Position numbers and translations under genes: made by a program. Below, one piece after another: positions 27,519 through 35,483 of a stretch of 44,717 nucleotides of DNA. Under the pieces are notes generated by a model. The model was not told the DNA's origin. It did not search any database and was given only the letters and a program-made list of their open reading frames with translations. How positions within the stretch are numbered: position 1 is the stretch's first letter; every line of letters starts with the position of its first letter. The stretch comes from Shewanella sp. MBTL60-007. GTDB taxonomy: Bacteria > Pseudomonadota > Gammaproteobacteria > Enterobacterales > Shewanellaceae. The stretch is taken from contig NZ_BPET01000051.1 in the NCBI RefSeq assembly GCF_019654915.1, positions 1 through 44,717 of the forward strand. The letters run 5' to 3'.

Positions 27519-27765
27519 ATCAACTCTTCCTTGAGTTTGTTTGGAATATTTACTTCCTGTAAATATCGCGCTGTGGGCACTTTAAAAGTATAGCCTAGCC
27601 TTAAGTAAACCAAGAACCGATTAGTATATTGTTCGGTTACATGAAGACAGCATTTACTTTTGAGTGCAGCAACAAATCACATTAGTCTTCTGAGTTTTGT
27701 CACTGCGTGATAAGCTACGACGTTATTAAATAGCGTCTTACAGCAAGTTTTTAGGGAGTTTTACA

Positions 27766-28104
27766 ATGAAAAAAGTCGAAGCCATTATTAAACCATTTAA
27801 GTTAGATGATGTGCGTGAGTCGCTTGCTGATATTGGTATTACTGGTATGACTGTTTCAGAGGTAAAAGGCTTTGGTCGTCAAAAGGGGCATACTGAGCTT
27901 TATCGGGGCGCTGAGTATATGGTCGACTTTCTGCCAAAGGTTAAGATTGAATTAGTAATTCAAGACGAACTTTTAGAGCAGGCCTTAGAGGTTATCGTTG
28001 ATACTGCGCGTACTGGTAAGATTGGTGATGGTAAGATTTTCGTCACCGATATTGAGCGTATTATTCGTATTCGTACTGGCGAAGAGAACGAAGAGGCTGT
28101 ATAG
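27766..28104 (+). CDS. glnB: Nitrogen regulatory protein P-II (GlnB)
   Basis: A 112-aa trimeric signal protein integrating 2-oxoglutarate, ATP/ADP and uridylylation to control GlnE, NtrB and others. Tyr51 in the T-loop (ELYRGAEYMVDFLPK) is the uridylylation site for GlnD. The C-terminal signature GKIGDGKIFVTDIERIIRIRTGE is complete. AGGGAG lies about 10 bp before the ATG. It is monocistronic; no amtB is next to it, which favours GlnB over GlnK. Confidence 0.95.
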   Translation: MKKVEAIIKPFKLDDVRESLADIGITGMTVSEVKGFGRQKGHTELYRGAEYMVDFLPKVKIELVIQDELLEQALEVIVDTARTGKIGDGKIFVTDIERIIRIRTGEENEEAV

Positions 28105-28110
28105 CGTTAG

Positions 28111-28156
28111 CGGCTTTTTCGCATTATAGAGTGTTTAATATAATGCGAAAAAGTCG
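28111..28156. terminator. Bidirectional terminator between glnB and nagR
   Basis: A long stem of about 17 bp (core CTTTTTCGCATTAT/ATAATGCGAAAAAG) around a 10-12 base loop, just after the glnB stop. It could terminate glnB (+) and also stop leftward nagR transcripts. A second short palindrome ACTCAACGTTGAGT (28205-28218) overlaps the nagR stop codon. Confidence 0.75.
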
Positions 28157-28217
28157 AGCTGAGGCTAAGTTGAACCTAAATTGAATCTAAGTTAAGCCTT
28201 AATTACTCAACGTTGAG

Positions 28218-29234
28218 TTAAGCTCTTGGTTTGGCCGATGAGTCTCTAATCACCGGCTCAGGCTGGAATACTTTCGCAAGTTCTGAACTCTGCTCTCGGC
28301 GTTTAGCAATCAATAACTCGGTTGCGATATGCGCAATCTCTTCGTTGGGCTGATGCACGGTAGTGAGTTTTGGCCAAGTCTGACGTGAAAACGGGCTATC
28401 CTCGAAACCAACAATAGAGATGTCCGATGGGATGTCCACACCTTCTAATCTTGCCGCAAACAATGCACCTGCAGCGATTTCATCGTTACAAGCGACAATC
28501 GCAGTCGGTCTAATCTTTTGACTTAGTAATGCTTTAGCGCCTTGTACTCCTGACTCAAATGAATACTTTCCATCGATAATATAACTGTCGTTAACTGCGA
28601 TGTTGTTATTCTCGAGTGCTTGCTTAAATCCAGATAAACGCTCTTTAGTTGATTGGTGTTCATGGTCACCACTCAAGAAGGCGATATGCTTATGGCCAAG
28701 ATCAATAAGATGCTGCGTAATTGAAACCGCACCGGATCTGTCGTTAACCAGAACCGCTAAGCCAGAACCCGTCTCAACTTTTTCCCCCGCAATAATACGC
28801 ACATAGCTGGCATCGATTTTATCGAGTGCAGCCAAGATCACCGGATCTTCAGAAAGTGGTGGTGTGAGTACTAAACCAGACAAACGATTGTGCTTAACTA
28901 ACTTGGTCAGATCTTCGCAGATATTGTCAGCCCGAGAGTTACAAGGGTGGATCAATAGCTCGTAACCTAGGTCTTTACAGGCCGACAGAATGCCATTCTG
29001 CATATCAATAATATAGTAGGCATTGGGATTATCATAAATAAAACCAATTACATAAGATTTAGTTCCAGCCAAATTCCTTGCTGCTAAATTGGGCTGGTAG
29101 TTAAGCTCTTTAATGGCAGCATGCACTTTATCTATCGTGGCTTGCTTAACCGAAGGCTCATTATTAGTAACCCGTGACACTGTTTTTATCGATACGCCAG
29201 CATGTTTGGCAACATCATTTATGGTGACTTTCAT
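28218..29234 (-). CDS. nagR: LacI-family repressor of GlcNAc utilisation
   Basis: A 338-aa LacI/GalR repressor. The N-terminal HTH (TINDVAKHAGVSIKTVSRV, residues 3-21) and hinge (NYQPNLAARNLAG) are canonical; the rest is a periplasmic-binding-protein-like ligand domain (GFIYDNPNAYY, HKHIAFLSGD, TAIVACND, DISIVGFEDSPF). Its position at the head of a chitin/GlcNAc locus and five shared LacI-type palindromes in that locus support NagR. The effector is probably GlcNAc-6-P or a related intermediate (inferred). The nearest operator is 345 bp upstream, beside the divergent TonB receptor gene, so autoregulation is uncertain. Confidence 0.9.
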   Translation of the reverse strand: MKVTINDVAKHAGVSIKTVSRVTNNEPSVKQATIDKVHAAIKELNYQPNLAARNLAGTKSYVIGFIYDNPNAYYIIDMQNGILSACKDLGYELLIHPCNSRADNICEDLTKLVKHNRLSGLVLTPPLSEDPVILAALDKIDASYVRIIAGEKVETGSGLAVLVNDRSGAVSITQHLIDLGHKHIAFLSGDHEHQSTKERLSGFKQALENNNIAVNDSYIIDGKYSFESGVQGAKALLSQKIRPTAIVACNDEIAAGALFAARLEGVDIPSDISIVGFEDSPFSRQTWPKLTTVHQPNEEIAHIATELLIAKRREQSSELAKVFQPEPVIRDSSAKPRA

Positions 29235-29654
29235 TAAGCGGGATTCTCATTAGTTAAACATTCTGTGCTGCCAAAGCATGGTAACACAAGATTAACAAAC
29301 CGCGCTGAGATGGTGCAATTTGTCCTTAAATTTAGCGGTATAGTGCGAAGTTTTATCGGAATTAGCAATAATAAGCCACGAACTTTTTGCGATTTTTCAT
29401 TCAAATAAAAAAAAATGCATTAATTAATCACATCGCTTACATGTTATTAACTGGCTGTATTTAAATGGTTATTGGGTGAGCTGTTTCGCACTTTTGTTGT
29501 TTTGTATAAATATAATCGGTGCTTCGGTTATTTTGTTGTGGCGCTAGTGTTAATAGTTGTGTAATCTTTGCTCTAGACATGACAGCGTTGTCATTCCGCT
29601 TCTGGAATGGTTATGGATATAAAAAAAGATAATAAGTTATGGAAGGGAAACGAG
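29235..29654. other. Divergent regulatory region nagR / TonB receptor
   Basis: This 420-bp gap is AT-rich. It contains the first NagR operator (29579-29594) close to the receptor gene, with a possible -10 TGGAAT at 29603. No operator-like palindrome is visible near the nagR start. I see no gene or RNA in it. Confidence 0.6.
29579..29594 (+). promoter_or_regulatory. NagR operator O1, TonB receptor promoter
   Basis: ATGACAGCGTTGTCAT, an imperfect palindrome with two central mismatches. If ATGACA is the -35 box, an 18-bp spacer leads to TGGAAT (29603-29608), and transcription would begin about 40 nt before the receptor start codon. The same geometry is seen at the nagK and nagP sites. Confidence 0.75.
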
Positions 29655-32279
29655 ATGCGACCATCTACCTTTAAGAAAAGTGTACTAGCTACAAATATCG
29701 CGCTGCTGATGAGCGGAGCTATGTCTGTTTCTGCTATGGCAGCAGAGGCTGATGCGAAAGCCGCAGCTGACGAAAACATTGAGAAAATTGAAGTTCGTGG
29801 TATGCGCGCTTCAATGAAAGCCTCAATTAATGCTAAAAGATTCTCAGACTCAGTTGTTGATGCTGTAACAGCTGAAGATATTGGTAAGTTTCCCGATGGT
29901 GACGTAGGTGAGTCACTAGGCCGTATTCCGGGTGTTGCCGTTAACCGCCAATTTGGCCAAGGCCAGCAAGTTTCTATTCGAGGTGCGTCAAGCCAGTTAA
30001 CTCGTACCCTGCTGAATGGTCATTCGGTTGCCTCGACTGGTTGGTACGACCAACAGGCCATCGACCGTAGCTTTAACTATTCTCTACTTCCGCCTGAAAT
30101 GGTAGGTGCAATCGAAGTTTATAAGTCATCACAAGCGGATATTCCAGAAGGTGGTATTGGTGGTACGGTGATCGTTAAGACCCGTAAGCCACTCGATTTA
30201 GATGCAAATACTGTTTTTGTTAGTGCTAAAGGCGACTATGGCACAATTTCAGAAGAGATCGATCCTGAGCTTTCAGGTTTGTACAGCTGGAAGAACGAAG
30301 ATGAAAACTTCGGTTTCCTACTTTCGGCAGCGGCTTCTGAAACTAACTATCAGCGTAATGGTATCGAATCGCTAGTAGGCTGGGGTGATATCGTTCCAAC
30401 AACTTTTGAGCAAGAGCGTGAGCGCACTGCAATTAATGGTGCCTTACAATATCGCCCTACCGACAACTTAGAGTTTGGCTTAAATATCATGAGTCTTGAT
30501 ATGAAAGCTAACAACGCTAACACCTCACTGTTTACCATGTTCCCAAGTATCGTTGACGGTGATAACCGTAAAGAAGAGATTTGTGAGCAAACCAATGCTT
30601 CGGGTACTTGTACCTTCTATCGTCGTGACGGTAAGGGAGCAAACCCCGGTTGGGCGCAAACTTGGGCGCGTAAAGCGAGCATGGACTCAAACACTTACGA
30701 TTTAGATTTTAAATATGAAGCGGACAACTATACCTTAGAGGGCCGAGTGGGTAACACTAAGTCTGAAGGTGGTACAGACATGACTGCTAACTATGGTTTC
30801 TGGTTAGGTCAACCTGAAGATTTTGTTGGAACTTACGATGCGACTGGTGAAGTTGTTAAAATCGATATCGCTAATAAGTCATTTGGCGCTGAAGATTTCG
30901 GTGGTCCACTTTCTCCAGCGGGTTGGTCGCTTAAGAAGCAGCCAAACTCGGATGAAGAGACTTATGCACAGTTTGATGTCACAGTGCCTGTAGATCTAGG
31001 TGCAATAACCTCATTTAAGACCGGTGTTCGCTGGGCTGATCATGACGTAAAACAAGAAACTTTCCCTGCTATCGTTAACCCAGATGTGACAGCTAAAGAT
31101 GCGTCAGCTTACTACTCAGGTACAGTATCTTCAGGCGCCGGTTTTACTCTACCTAAGCCTAATCTTGACGCTATGTTGAATGATGCTAATGCCGCTATTA
31201 CAGATTTTAGTACGGATAATGAAGTATATAAGTCTGGTTACGGTACTATTAACGAAGAGAACCTAGCGCTATATCTAATGGCTAACTTCGAGTCAGATGG
31301 TATTCGGGGTAACTTCGGTCTACGTTATATCTCGACCGATGCCTCTTCTGATTACTTTGAGCTGCAAAAGGATGGCTCTTACGCTGACAACCTAAGCACA
31401 ATGGATGCGAGCTATAGCGATGTGTTACCGAGCGTAAACGTAGCATTTGATGTGACTAGCGATGTGATTATTCGTACTTCGGCATCACAAGTTATCTCAC
31501 GTCCTAACTATGGCGATATGTTTGCCTCTTCTGCATTAGCGGGATATAAGGACGATGTTGTAGGTAATGAAGTGGTCAATACGGGTAACATTGCACTTGA
31601 GCCATTTAAAGCGACTCAAGCAGATTTGGGTGTTGAGTGGTACTTCAGCCCAGATGGTCTTGTTGCGGCGACATACTTTATTAAAGATATCAGTTCGTTC
31701 ATTACTTCAGATCAAATCTTAAATCAAAGCATTGGAATTATTGACCCAGGTTCGGGAGAAGACAACTGGACTAAGTCGACTAAGAAAAATGGTACCGGTG
31801 GCCAAATTCAGGGTATCGAGCTGCAGTTACAAGATTCATTTGAAAACGGTCTAGGTTACTCTGCTAACTATACCTTTGCCGATTCTGATGCGCCTGCTGA
31901 TAACTACCCTGATGAAGTGAGCGTGTTCTCTGATTCATCTGAGCACACTGTTAACTTAGTGGGCTATTATGAGATGGAAGATTTCTCTGCTCGTGTAGCT
32001 TATAACTGGCGTAGTGAATACATGATCCGTGAGCTTCCAGGTTTCTACGGTAACCGTGAGCACCAAGACTACGGTACTGTTGATTTAAGTGCTAACTACA
32101 ATGTTACTGATTACCTATCTGTAACCTTCGAAGTGGTTAACTTACTTGAAGAAGACAGCGTGCAACTAGGTGTAGCTCCTGATTCTGCAGAAGTTAAGCC
32201 AGAGCTTAAGAATGGTTACCCAGCATGGAGCTTCGAAGGTGAAGCTCGCTATAAGCTAGGTGTAGCATTACGCTTCTAA
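29655..32279 (+). CDS. TonB-dependent receptor, putative chito-oligosaccharide transporter
   Basis: An outer-membrane active transporter. ATG 29655 is preceded by GGAAGGGA, giving 874 aa with a signal peptide (cleavage near SAMA-AEA). A TonB-box-like EKIEVRG (about 43-49) precedes the plug domain: DAVTAEDIGKFPDGDVGESL, GRIPGVAVNR, VSIRGASSQLTRTLLNGH, VEVYKS-like IEVYKSSQADIPEGG. The remainder is a 22-strand barrel ending in an aromatic residue (GVALRF). The plug style matches the large TonB-Xanth-Caul group linked to carbohydrate uptake. NagR operator control and the GH20/nag neighbours indicate chitin oligosaccharides or GlcNAc as substrate; this is inferred. Confidence 0.9.
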   Translation: MRPSTFKKSVLATNIALLMSGAMSVSAMAAEADAKAAADENIEKIEVRGMRASMKASINAKRFSDSVVDAVTAEDIGKFPDGDVGESLGRIPGVAVNRQFGQGQQVSIRGASSQLTRTLLNGHSVASTGWYDQQAIDRSFNYSLLPPEMVGAIEVYKSSQADIPEGGIGGTVIVKTRKPLDLDANTVFVSAKGDYGTISEEIDPELSGLYSWKNEDENFGFLLSAAASETNYQRNGIESLVGWGDIVPTTFEQERERTAINGALQYRPTDNLEFGLNIMSLDMKANNANTSLFTMFPSIVDGDNRKEEICEQTNASGTCTFYRRDGKGANPGWAQTWARKASMDSNTYDLDFKYEADNYTLEGRVGNTKSEGGTDMTANYGFWLGQPEDFVGTYDATGEVVKIDIANKSFGAEDFGGPLSPAGWSLKKQPNSDEETYAQFDVTVPVDLGAITSFKTGVRWADHDVKQETFPAIVNPDVTAKDASAYYSGTVSSGAGFTLPKPNLDAMLNDANAAITDFSTDNEVYKSGYGTINEENLALYLMANFESDGIRGNFGLRYISTDASSDYFELQKDGSYADNLSTMDASYSDVLPSVNVAFDVTSDVIIRTSASQVISRPNYGDMFASSALAGYKDDVVGNEVVNTGNIALEPFKATQADLGVEWYFSPDGLVAATYFIKDISSFITSDQILNQSIGIIDPGSGEDNWTKSTKKNGTGGQIQGIELQLQDSFENGLGYSANYTFADSDAPADNYPDEVSVFSDSSEHTVNLVGYYEMEDFSARVAYNWRSEYMIRELPGFYGNREHQDYGTVDLSANYNVTDYLSVTFEVVNLLEEDSVQLGVAPDSAEVKPELKNGYPAWSFEGEARYKLGVALRF

Positions 32280-32297
32280 GTAGTTAATGTATTGAAT

Positions 32298-32324
32298 AAA
32301 GCCCAGCAACGCTGGGCTTTTTGT
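32298..32324 (+). terminator. Intrinsic terminator between TonB receptor and halogenase-like gene
   Basis: AAAGCCCAGC/GCTGGGCTTTTT with a 3-base loop, 19 bp after the receptor stop codon. It separates the receptor from the downstream gene, which has no operator of its own; the latter depends on read-through or on a separate promoter in the 95 bp that remain. Confidence 0.85.
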
Positions 32325-32418
32325 TGTCTATTTAGAAAAGTTAATACTAATGATTTGATTGACTCTATAACCACTATGCTAGATGGTTTTTGGCGGGCGT
32401 TAAATACTTGGAGGTGAG

Positions 32419-33945
32419 ATGGAAATTAAAAGGGTCGCGATAGTAGGTGGTGGTACAGCGGGCTGGTTGGCTGCAAACCATCTAGGTAAGGCACTGGTAA
32501 ATAGCGAAAAGTTGTCTATAACCTTAATTGAATCTCCAGATATTCCAACCATAGGGGTGGGCGAGGGCACTGTCCCGGCTATCCGTCAATCACTTAAAAG
32601 CTTTGGCATAAGTGAAACTGAGTTTATTCGCCGCTGTGATGTGACCTTTAAGCAATCGATAAAGTTCGTTAACTGGCTCGATAAGCACAAACATGGCCAG
32701 CAGAACTTTTATCATCACCTGTTCGATATGCCTGGCACAGTGCTGCAGGATTTAACCGAGCGTTGGTTATCGAATAAAGAGGGATGCTACGCAGGTGCTG
32801 TATCGCCTCAACATGCCGTTTGTGAGGCTTTTAGGGCGCCAAAGAATATAAGCGATCCAGAGTATTCAGGAAAGCTAGGTTACGCTTATCACCTCAATGC
32901 GGCCAAGTTTGCAGAGTTACTCGGTGAGAATGCCAAACAGCGTTTTAGGGTTGAGCACCTTCGCGCCAATGTTAAGGAGGTTGTTCTTGGGCAAGACGGT
33001 GAGATAGCTTCTCTTATTACAGATTGCGCTGGTACGTTAGATTTCGACTTCTATATTGATTGCAGTGGTTTTGCTTCATTACTTATAGATAAGGCGCTTA
33101 AAGTACCTTTTATCAATAAGGCTGAGCAGTTGTTTGTCGATAAGGCTGTAGTGGTTCAGGTGCCAACTGCTAATGACGATATTATCCCCCCTTTTACCAT
33201 CTCTACTGCTCATCAGGCTGGCTGGATTTGGGATATCGCGTTGAGTAATCGCCGTGGTGTAGGCCTTGTCTACTCTTCTAAGTATATGGATGATGAGACG
33301 GCAATTAATAAGTTAGATAAATACCTAGGTGGACAGCTCGCCCAGCATCAACACCGAATTATTCCTATGACGGTAGGCTACCGAGAGCGATCATGGGAGA
33401 AAAACTGCGTAGCATTGGGCTTGGCACAAGGCTTCTTAGAGCCCTTAGAGGCCACATCTATTCTTTTGACCGATTTTGCTGCCGGATTCTTAGCGCAGCG
33501 CTTCCCAACCTCGACGTCACAGCTTACCGGAATGCAGCAGCGTTTTAATCATGTTATGAATTATGCTTGGGATCGAGTCGTCGACTTTATCAAGTTGCAT
33601 TACTGCCTGTCTGATCGCAATGACTCACAATTTTGGATAGATAATCGAGATCCGGCAACTATTTCCGATGAGCTAAAAAAGCGTTTGGCAATGTGGCAAG
33701 ACTTTGTCCCTGCTAGAGAGGACTTCTTTAGCAAGTTTGAGGTCTTTGATTTAGAGAACTTTCTATATGTTTTATATGGTATGGATCATACGCCTAGGGA
33801 TAAGGTTTTATGCAATGAGCCGAGCACTGATAGCGCGGCTTTACATCAGAGGTTAAATAATCTGGTGACACATCTTGTTGAAGAGCTGCCCCAGCATAGA
33901 GAGCTACTTGATAAAATAAAGCGTTATGGTTTACAAAAATTATAG
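32419..33945 (+). CDS. Flavin-dependent tryptophan-halogenase-family protein
   Basis: A 508-aa FAD-binding protein of the Trp_halogenase family. The dinucleotide motif GGGTAGW is at residues 10-16, and GVGEGTVP is at about 46-53. The lysine that holds hypohalous acid in PrnA/RebH appears as K78 in TFKQSIKFVNW. The halogenase WxWxIP motif is present as W269-I-W271-D-I273-A, with Ala replacing Pro. EPLEATS follows near residue 340. These key residues suggest genuine halogenase chemistry, but the substrate is unknown. Homologues are commonly found beside TonB receptors and SapC genes (BrvH-like group). GGAGGTGAG gives a strong ribosome binding site. No flavin reductase gene is adjacent. Confidence 0.88.
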   Translation: MEIKRVAIVGGGTAGWLAANHLGKALVNSEKLSITLIESPDIPTIGVGEGTVPAIRQSLKSFGISETEFIRRCDVTFKQSIKFVNWLDKHKHGQQNFYHHLFDMPGTVLQDLTERWLSNKEGCYAGAVSPQHAVCEAFRAPKNISDPEYSGKLGYAYHLNAAKFAELLGENAKQRFRVEHLRANVKEVVLGQDGEIASLITDCAGTLDFDFYIDCSGFASLLIDKALKVPFINKAEQLFVDKAVVVQVPTANDDIIPPFTISTAHQAGWIWDIALSNRRGVGLVYSSKYMDDETAINKLDKYLGGQLAQHQHRIIPMTVGYRERSWEKNCVALGLAQGFLEPLEATSILLTDFAAGFLAQRFPTSTSQLTGMQQRFNHVMNYAWDRVVDFIKLHYCLSDRNDSQFWIDNRDPATISDELKKRLAMWQDFVPAREDFFSKFEVFDLENFLYVLYGMDHTPRDKVLCNEPSTDSAALHQRLNNLVTHLVEELPQHRELLDKIKRYGLQKL

Positions 33946-33960
33946 TTAGCTAGGGTTAAG

Positions 33961-33990
33961 AGCCAAACTCACGTTATTGCGAGTTTGGCT
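33961..33990. terminator. Hairpin between converging halogenase-like and sapC genes
   Basis: A perfect 10-bp inverted repeat, AGCCAAACTC/GAGTTTGGCT, with a 10-base loop, located 16 bp after one stop codon and 15 bp before the other. T tracts are short, so it is probably a modest bidirectional terminator. Confidence 0.65.
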
Positions 33991-34004
33991 TAATCAATAA
34001 GGGC

Positions 34005-34733
34005 TTAGTGAGTCAAATCGTAGTGGTTTTGTTTTTCAATCAGACGTGGGATCTGCTGCAGTGATAGTAAATGAGCGTAGATTAGTGGTAGCAGGCCGTT
34101 CTCTTTTAGGGATATAAACTCTTCATTACTAAGCTGGTTTAACGCTTTCTCATCAACAACATATATACCGTCGATGTTTATTGGTTGCTGACTTTCGGCT
34201 AGCTTAACCGTTAACTGTTTTGCCGTGAATAAGCTCTTGGATGCTAGGAGCTGACAAATATTGCCTGTCTGTTCATTAAAAGCGGCTATTTCAAGTAGCG
34301 CTTGAGTTCGCTTCTTAAGGTATTCACTCTGCTCTTTATTATCGTTAAATAAGCGATGTGCATTCTCTGCAGCTTCGGTTACTAACGGGCTAGCGGTATC
34401 GACGCAGATCAGAACGTTGTCACTTTCTTGACTGGTCTTAACTAAAGATAAGGGGGCGTTATTAAAGCCTCGAGGTTTTATCATTGCTGGCCAATCACTG
34501 CTTTGACAGTAGAGGTTTAGGCCGTTTTTAACTCCCATCATGGCGACAGGAATAAATTGTCCGGTCTCGCTGTTCTTAACAAAAACCAGTGGAAACTCGG
34601 TCGCTAATTGATGAAATTCATGAAAAACAACAGGAATGAGCTGCTGCTCGGCAAAGCGGCGATAGTCTTGGGACTCGGCAATACACATTTCAAGATGATT
34701 TTCAGAGTTAAGTGGGACGATATTATTCTTCAT
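34005..34733 (-). CDS. SapC-family protein
   Basis: A 242-aa protein from the ATG at 34733 (MKNNIVPLNSENHLEMCIAE; AAGGA about 10 bp upstream). The N-terminal block VPLNSE.H, then VFHEFHQLATEFPLVFVKN and SWPAMIKPRGFNNAPLSLV, is characteristic of SapC (PF07277), named from a Campylobacter S-layer locus. There is no signal peptide or membrane segment, so it is probably cytosolic. SapC genes recur next to TonB receptors and tryptophan-halogenase-like genes in Alteromonadales, Caulobacterales and Xanthomonadales, but no activity is established to my knowledge. A NagR operator overlaps a perfect -35 box of its promoter, so it should respond to GlcNAc. Confidence 0.85.
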   Translation of the reverse strand: MKNNIVPLNSENHLEMCIAESQDYRRFAEQQLIPVVFHEFHQLATEFPLVFVKNSETGQFIPVAMMGVKNGLNLYCQSSDWPAMIKPRGFNNAPLSLVKTSQESDNVLICVDTASPLVTEAAENAHRLFNDNKEQSEYLKKRTQALLEIAAFNEQTGNICQLLASKSLFTAKQLTVKLAESQQPINIDGIYVVDEKALNQLSNEEFISLKENGLLPLIYAHLLSLQQIPRLIEKQNHYDLTH

Positions 34734-34822
34734 TGTTATAGGGTCCTTGAGCGTAATCCATTTGTAAGCCACTAGAAAACTAACACAGGTGTGTTGCAAT
34801 TGCGTGTTTTTTGTTGTGCTTA

Positions 34823-34851
34823 GGTATACTTATAAGTGACAACGTTGTCAA
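34823..34851 (-). promoter_or_regulatory. sapC promoter with embedded NagR operator O2
   Basis: On the minus strand: TTGACA (34851-34846), a 17-bp spacer and TATACC (34828-34823). The perfect palindrome TGACAACGTTGTCA (34837-34850) covers the -35 box and upstream spacer. Predicted transcription starts about 80 nt before the sapC start codon. NagR binding here would block RNA polymerase directly. It is the most symmetrical of the five operators. Confidence 0.78.
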
Positions 34852-35151
34852 TTAAGCCTCGGGAATAACACCTTACAGATCTAGATAGCTATGCTTTCGC
34901 CTCATCGGTACCTAGGTTAATTTTATCTACTGTTATCTAGGGGCTATTTCTAATATCAACCTTTTTTGTGCCCAGAATGTTCATATCGGAAGTCAAAGAA
35001 GAGAGCCGTAATCAATGTTTATATAGAAGGATGTGGTTTAGGTTATTGTTTTTATGTGTTTTTGTTCGTTTTCTTCTCGTTAGGGAGAATATAAATACAG
35101 CTAAATGTCAGATAAATGTAGTTGTTTTGTACATATTTGTGTATATTCTAA

Positions 35152-35167
35152 ATGACAGCGTTGTCAT
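35152..35167 (+). promoter_or_regulatory. NagR operator O3 upstream of hexosaminidase
   Basis: ATGACAGCGTTGTCAT, identical to O1. Unlike the other sites it has no good -10 box 17-18 bp downstream. Instead a promoter TTGTTT (35122-35127), 16-bp spacer, TATTCT (35144-35149) lies just ahead, so the operator would overlie the start point. A leftward promoter using the other half-site (TATACA at 16 bp) cannot be excluded. Confidence 0.7.
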
Positions 35168-35325
35168 CTGCTTGTGTGACAGGTTGTTTGTAAGGTCTTC
35201 ATGGACGGGAAGAGGTCTCTCGTTTCATGTCTTTGACGAACAATTATGTTTGTTACTCCTATATAGTCTCTCCCCAGAAACTAGCGTGGGCCGAGTACTT
35301 TATGAGTACTCGGCCATTTTTTTAT
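35156..35325 (+). ncRNA. Candidate NagR-controlled small RNA or attenuated leader
   Basis: From the predicted start at O3 to the terminator is about 170 nt with no credible ORF. The transcript would hold a small stem AACAA/TTGTT (35239-35254), an unstructured pyrimidine run TCTCTCCCC (35267-35275) and a strong terminator hairpin with U tail, the usual layout of Hfq-dependent small RNAs. The alternative is the 5' part of the hexosaminidase leader with regulated termination. Both ends are predictions from sequence only. Confidence 0.4.
35289..35323 (+). terminator. Strong intrinsic terminator before the hexosaminidase gene
   Basis: A perfect 11-bp stem GGCCGAGTACT/AGTACTCGGCC, 5-base loop, then A and seven T residues. 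It is one of the best terminators in the window, yet it does not follow a gene: it lies 160 bp upstream of the hexosaminidase start on the same strand. Confidence 0.85.
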
Positions 35326-35395
35326 CTGGCACAATAGAGGAGCCTTACGCAAGGTATTGAGAAACAAGCGTGTTAGGACCTAAGTAATACTGAGT

Positions 35396-35431
35396 TCTCG
35401 TTGATTTCCATAAGGGGGAGAAATAACGAGA
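35396..35431 (+). promoter_or_regulatory. Bulged hairpin in the hexosaminidase leader
   Basis: TCTCGTT pairs with AACGAGA and, after one bulged G, ATTTC pairs with GAAAT, making a 12-bp stem. The loop exposes AAGGGGGA. It sits about 50 bp before the start codon, between the terminator and the gene. The loop can also pair with TCTCCCC at 35269-35275. Confidence 0.4.
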
Positions 35432-35483
35432 CCGTGCTTGAGCATTTCATCTTTAAATAACAATAGAAATCATAGGGAATGTA

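Larger units (their letters stand above)
34852..35483. other. Long non-coding region upstream of the hexosaminidase gene
   Basis: More than 600 bp without a convincing protein gene. It contains the end of the sapC promoter, NagR operator O3 (35152), a possible short transcript ending at a strong terminator (35289-35323), a bulged hairpin (35396-35431) and the hexosaminidase ribosome binding site (AGGGA before 35484). An open frame across 34968-35360 runs through operator and terminator and is not credible. Confidence 0.65.

Noticed and set aside
28205..28218. Palindrome ACTCAACGTTGAGT at the 3' end of nagR
   Set aside because: It has a central ACGT-like core but different arms from the operators and overlaps the nagR stop codon; more likely part of the 3' end structure.
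34968..35360. A 130-codon open frame upstream of the hexosaminidase gene
   Set aside because: It runs through a NagR operator and an intrinsic terminator, has no ribosome binding site and an odd Cys/Phe/Leu-rich composition. It is most likely a chance frame.
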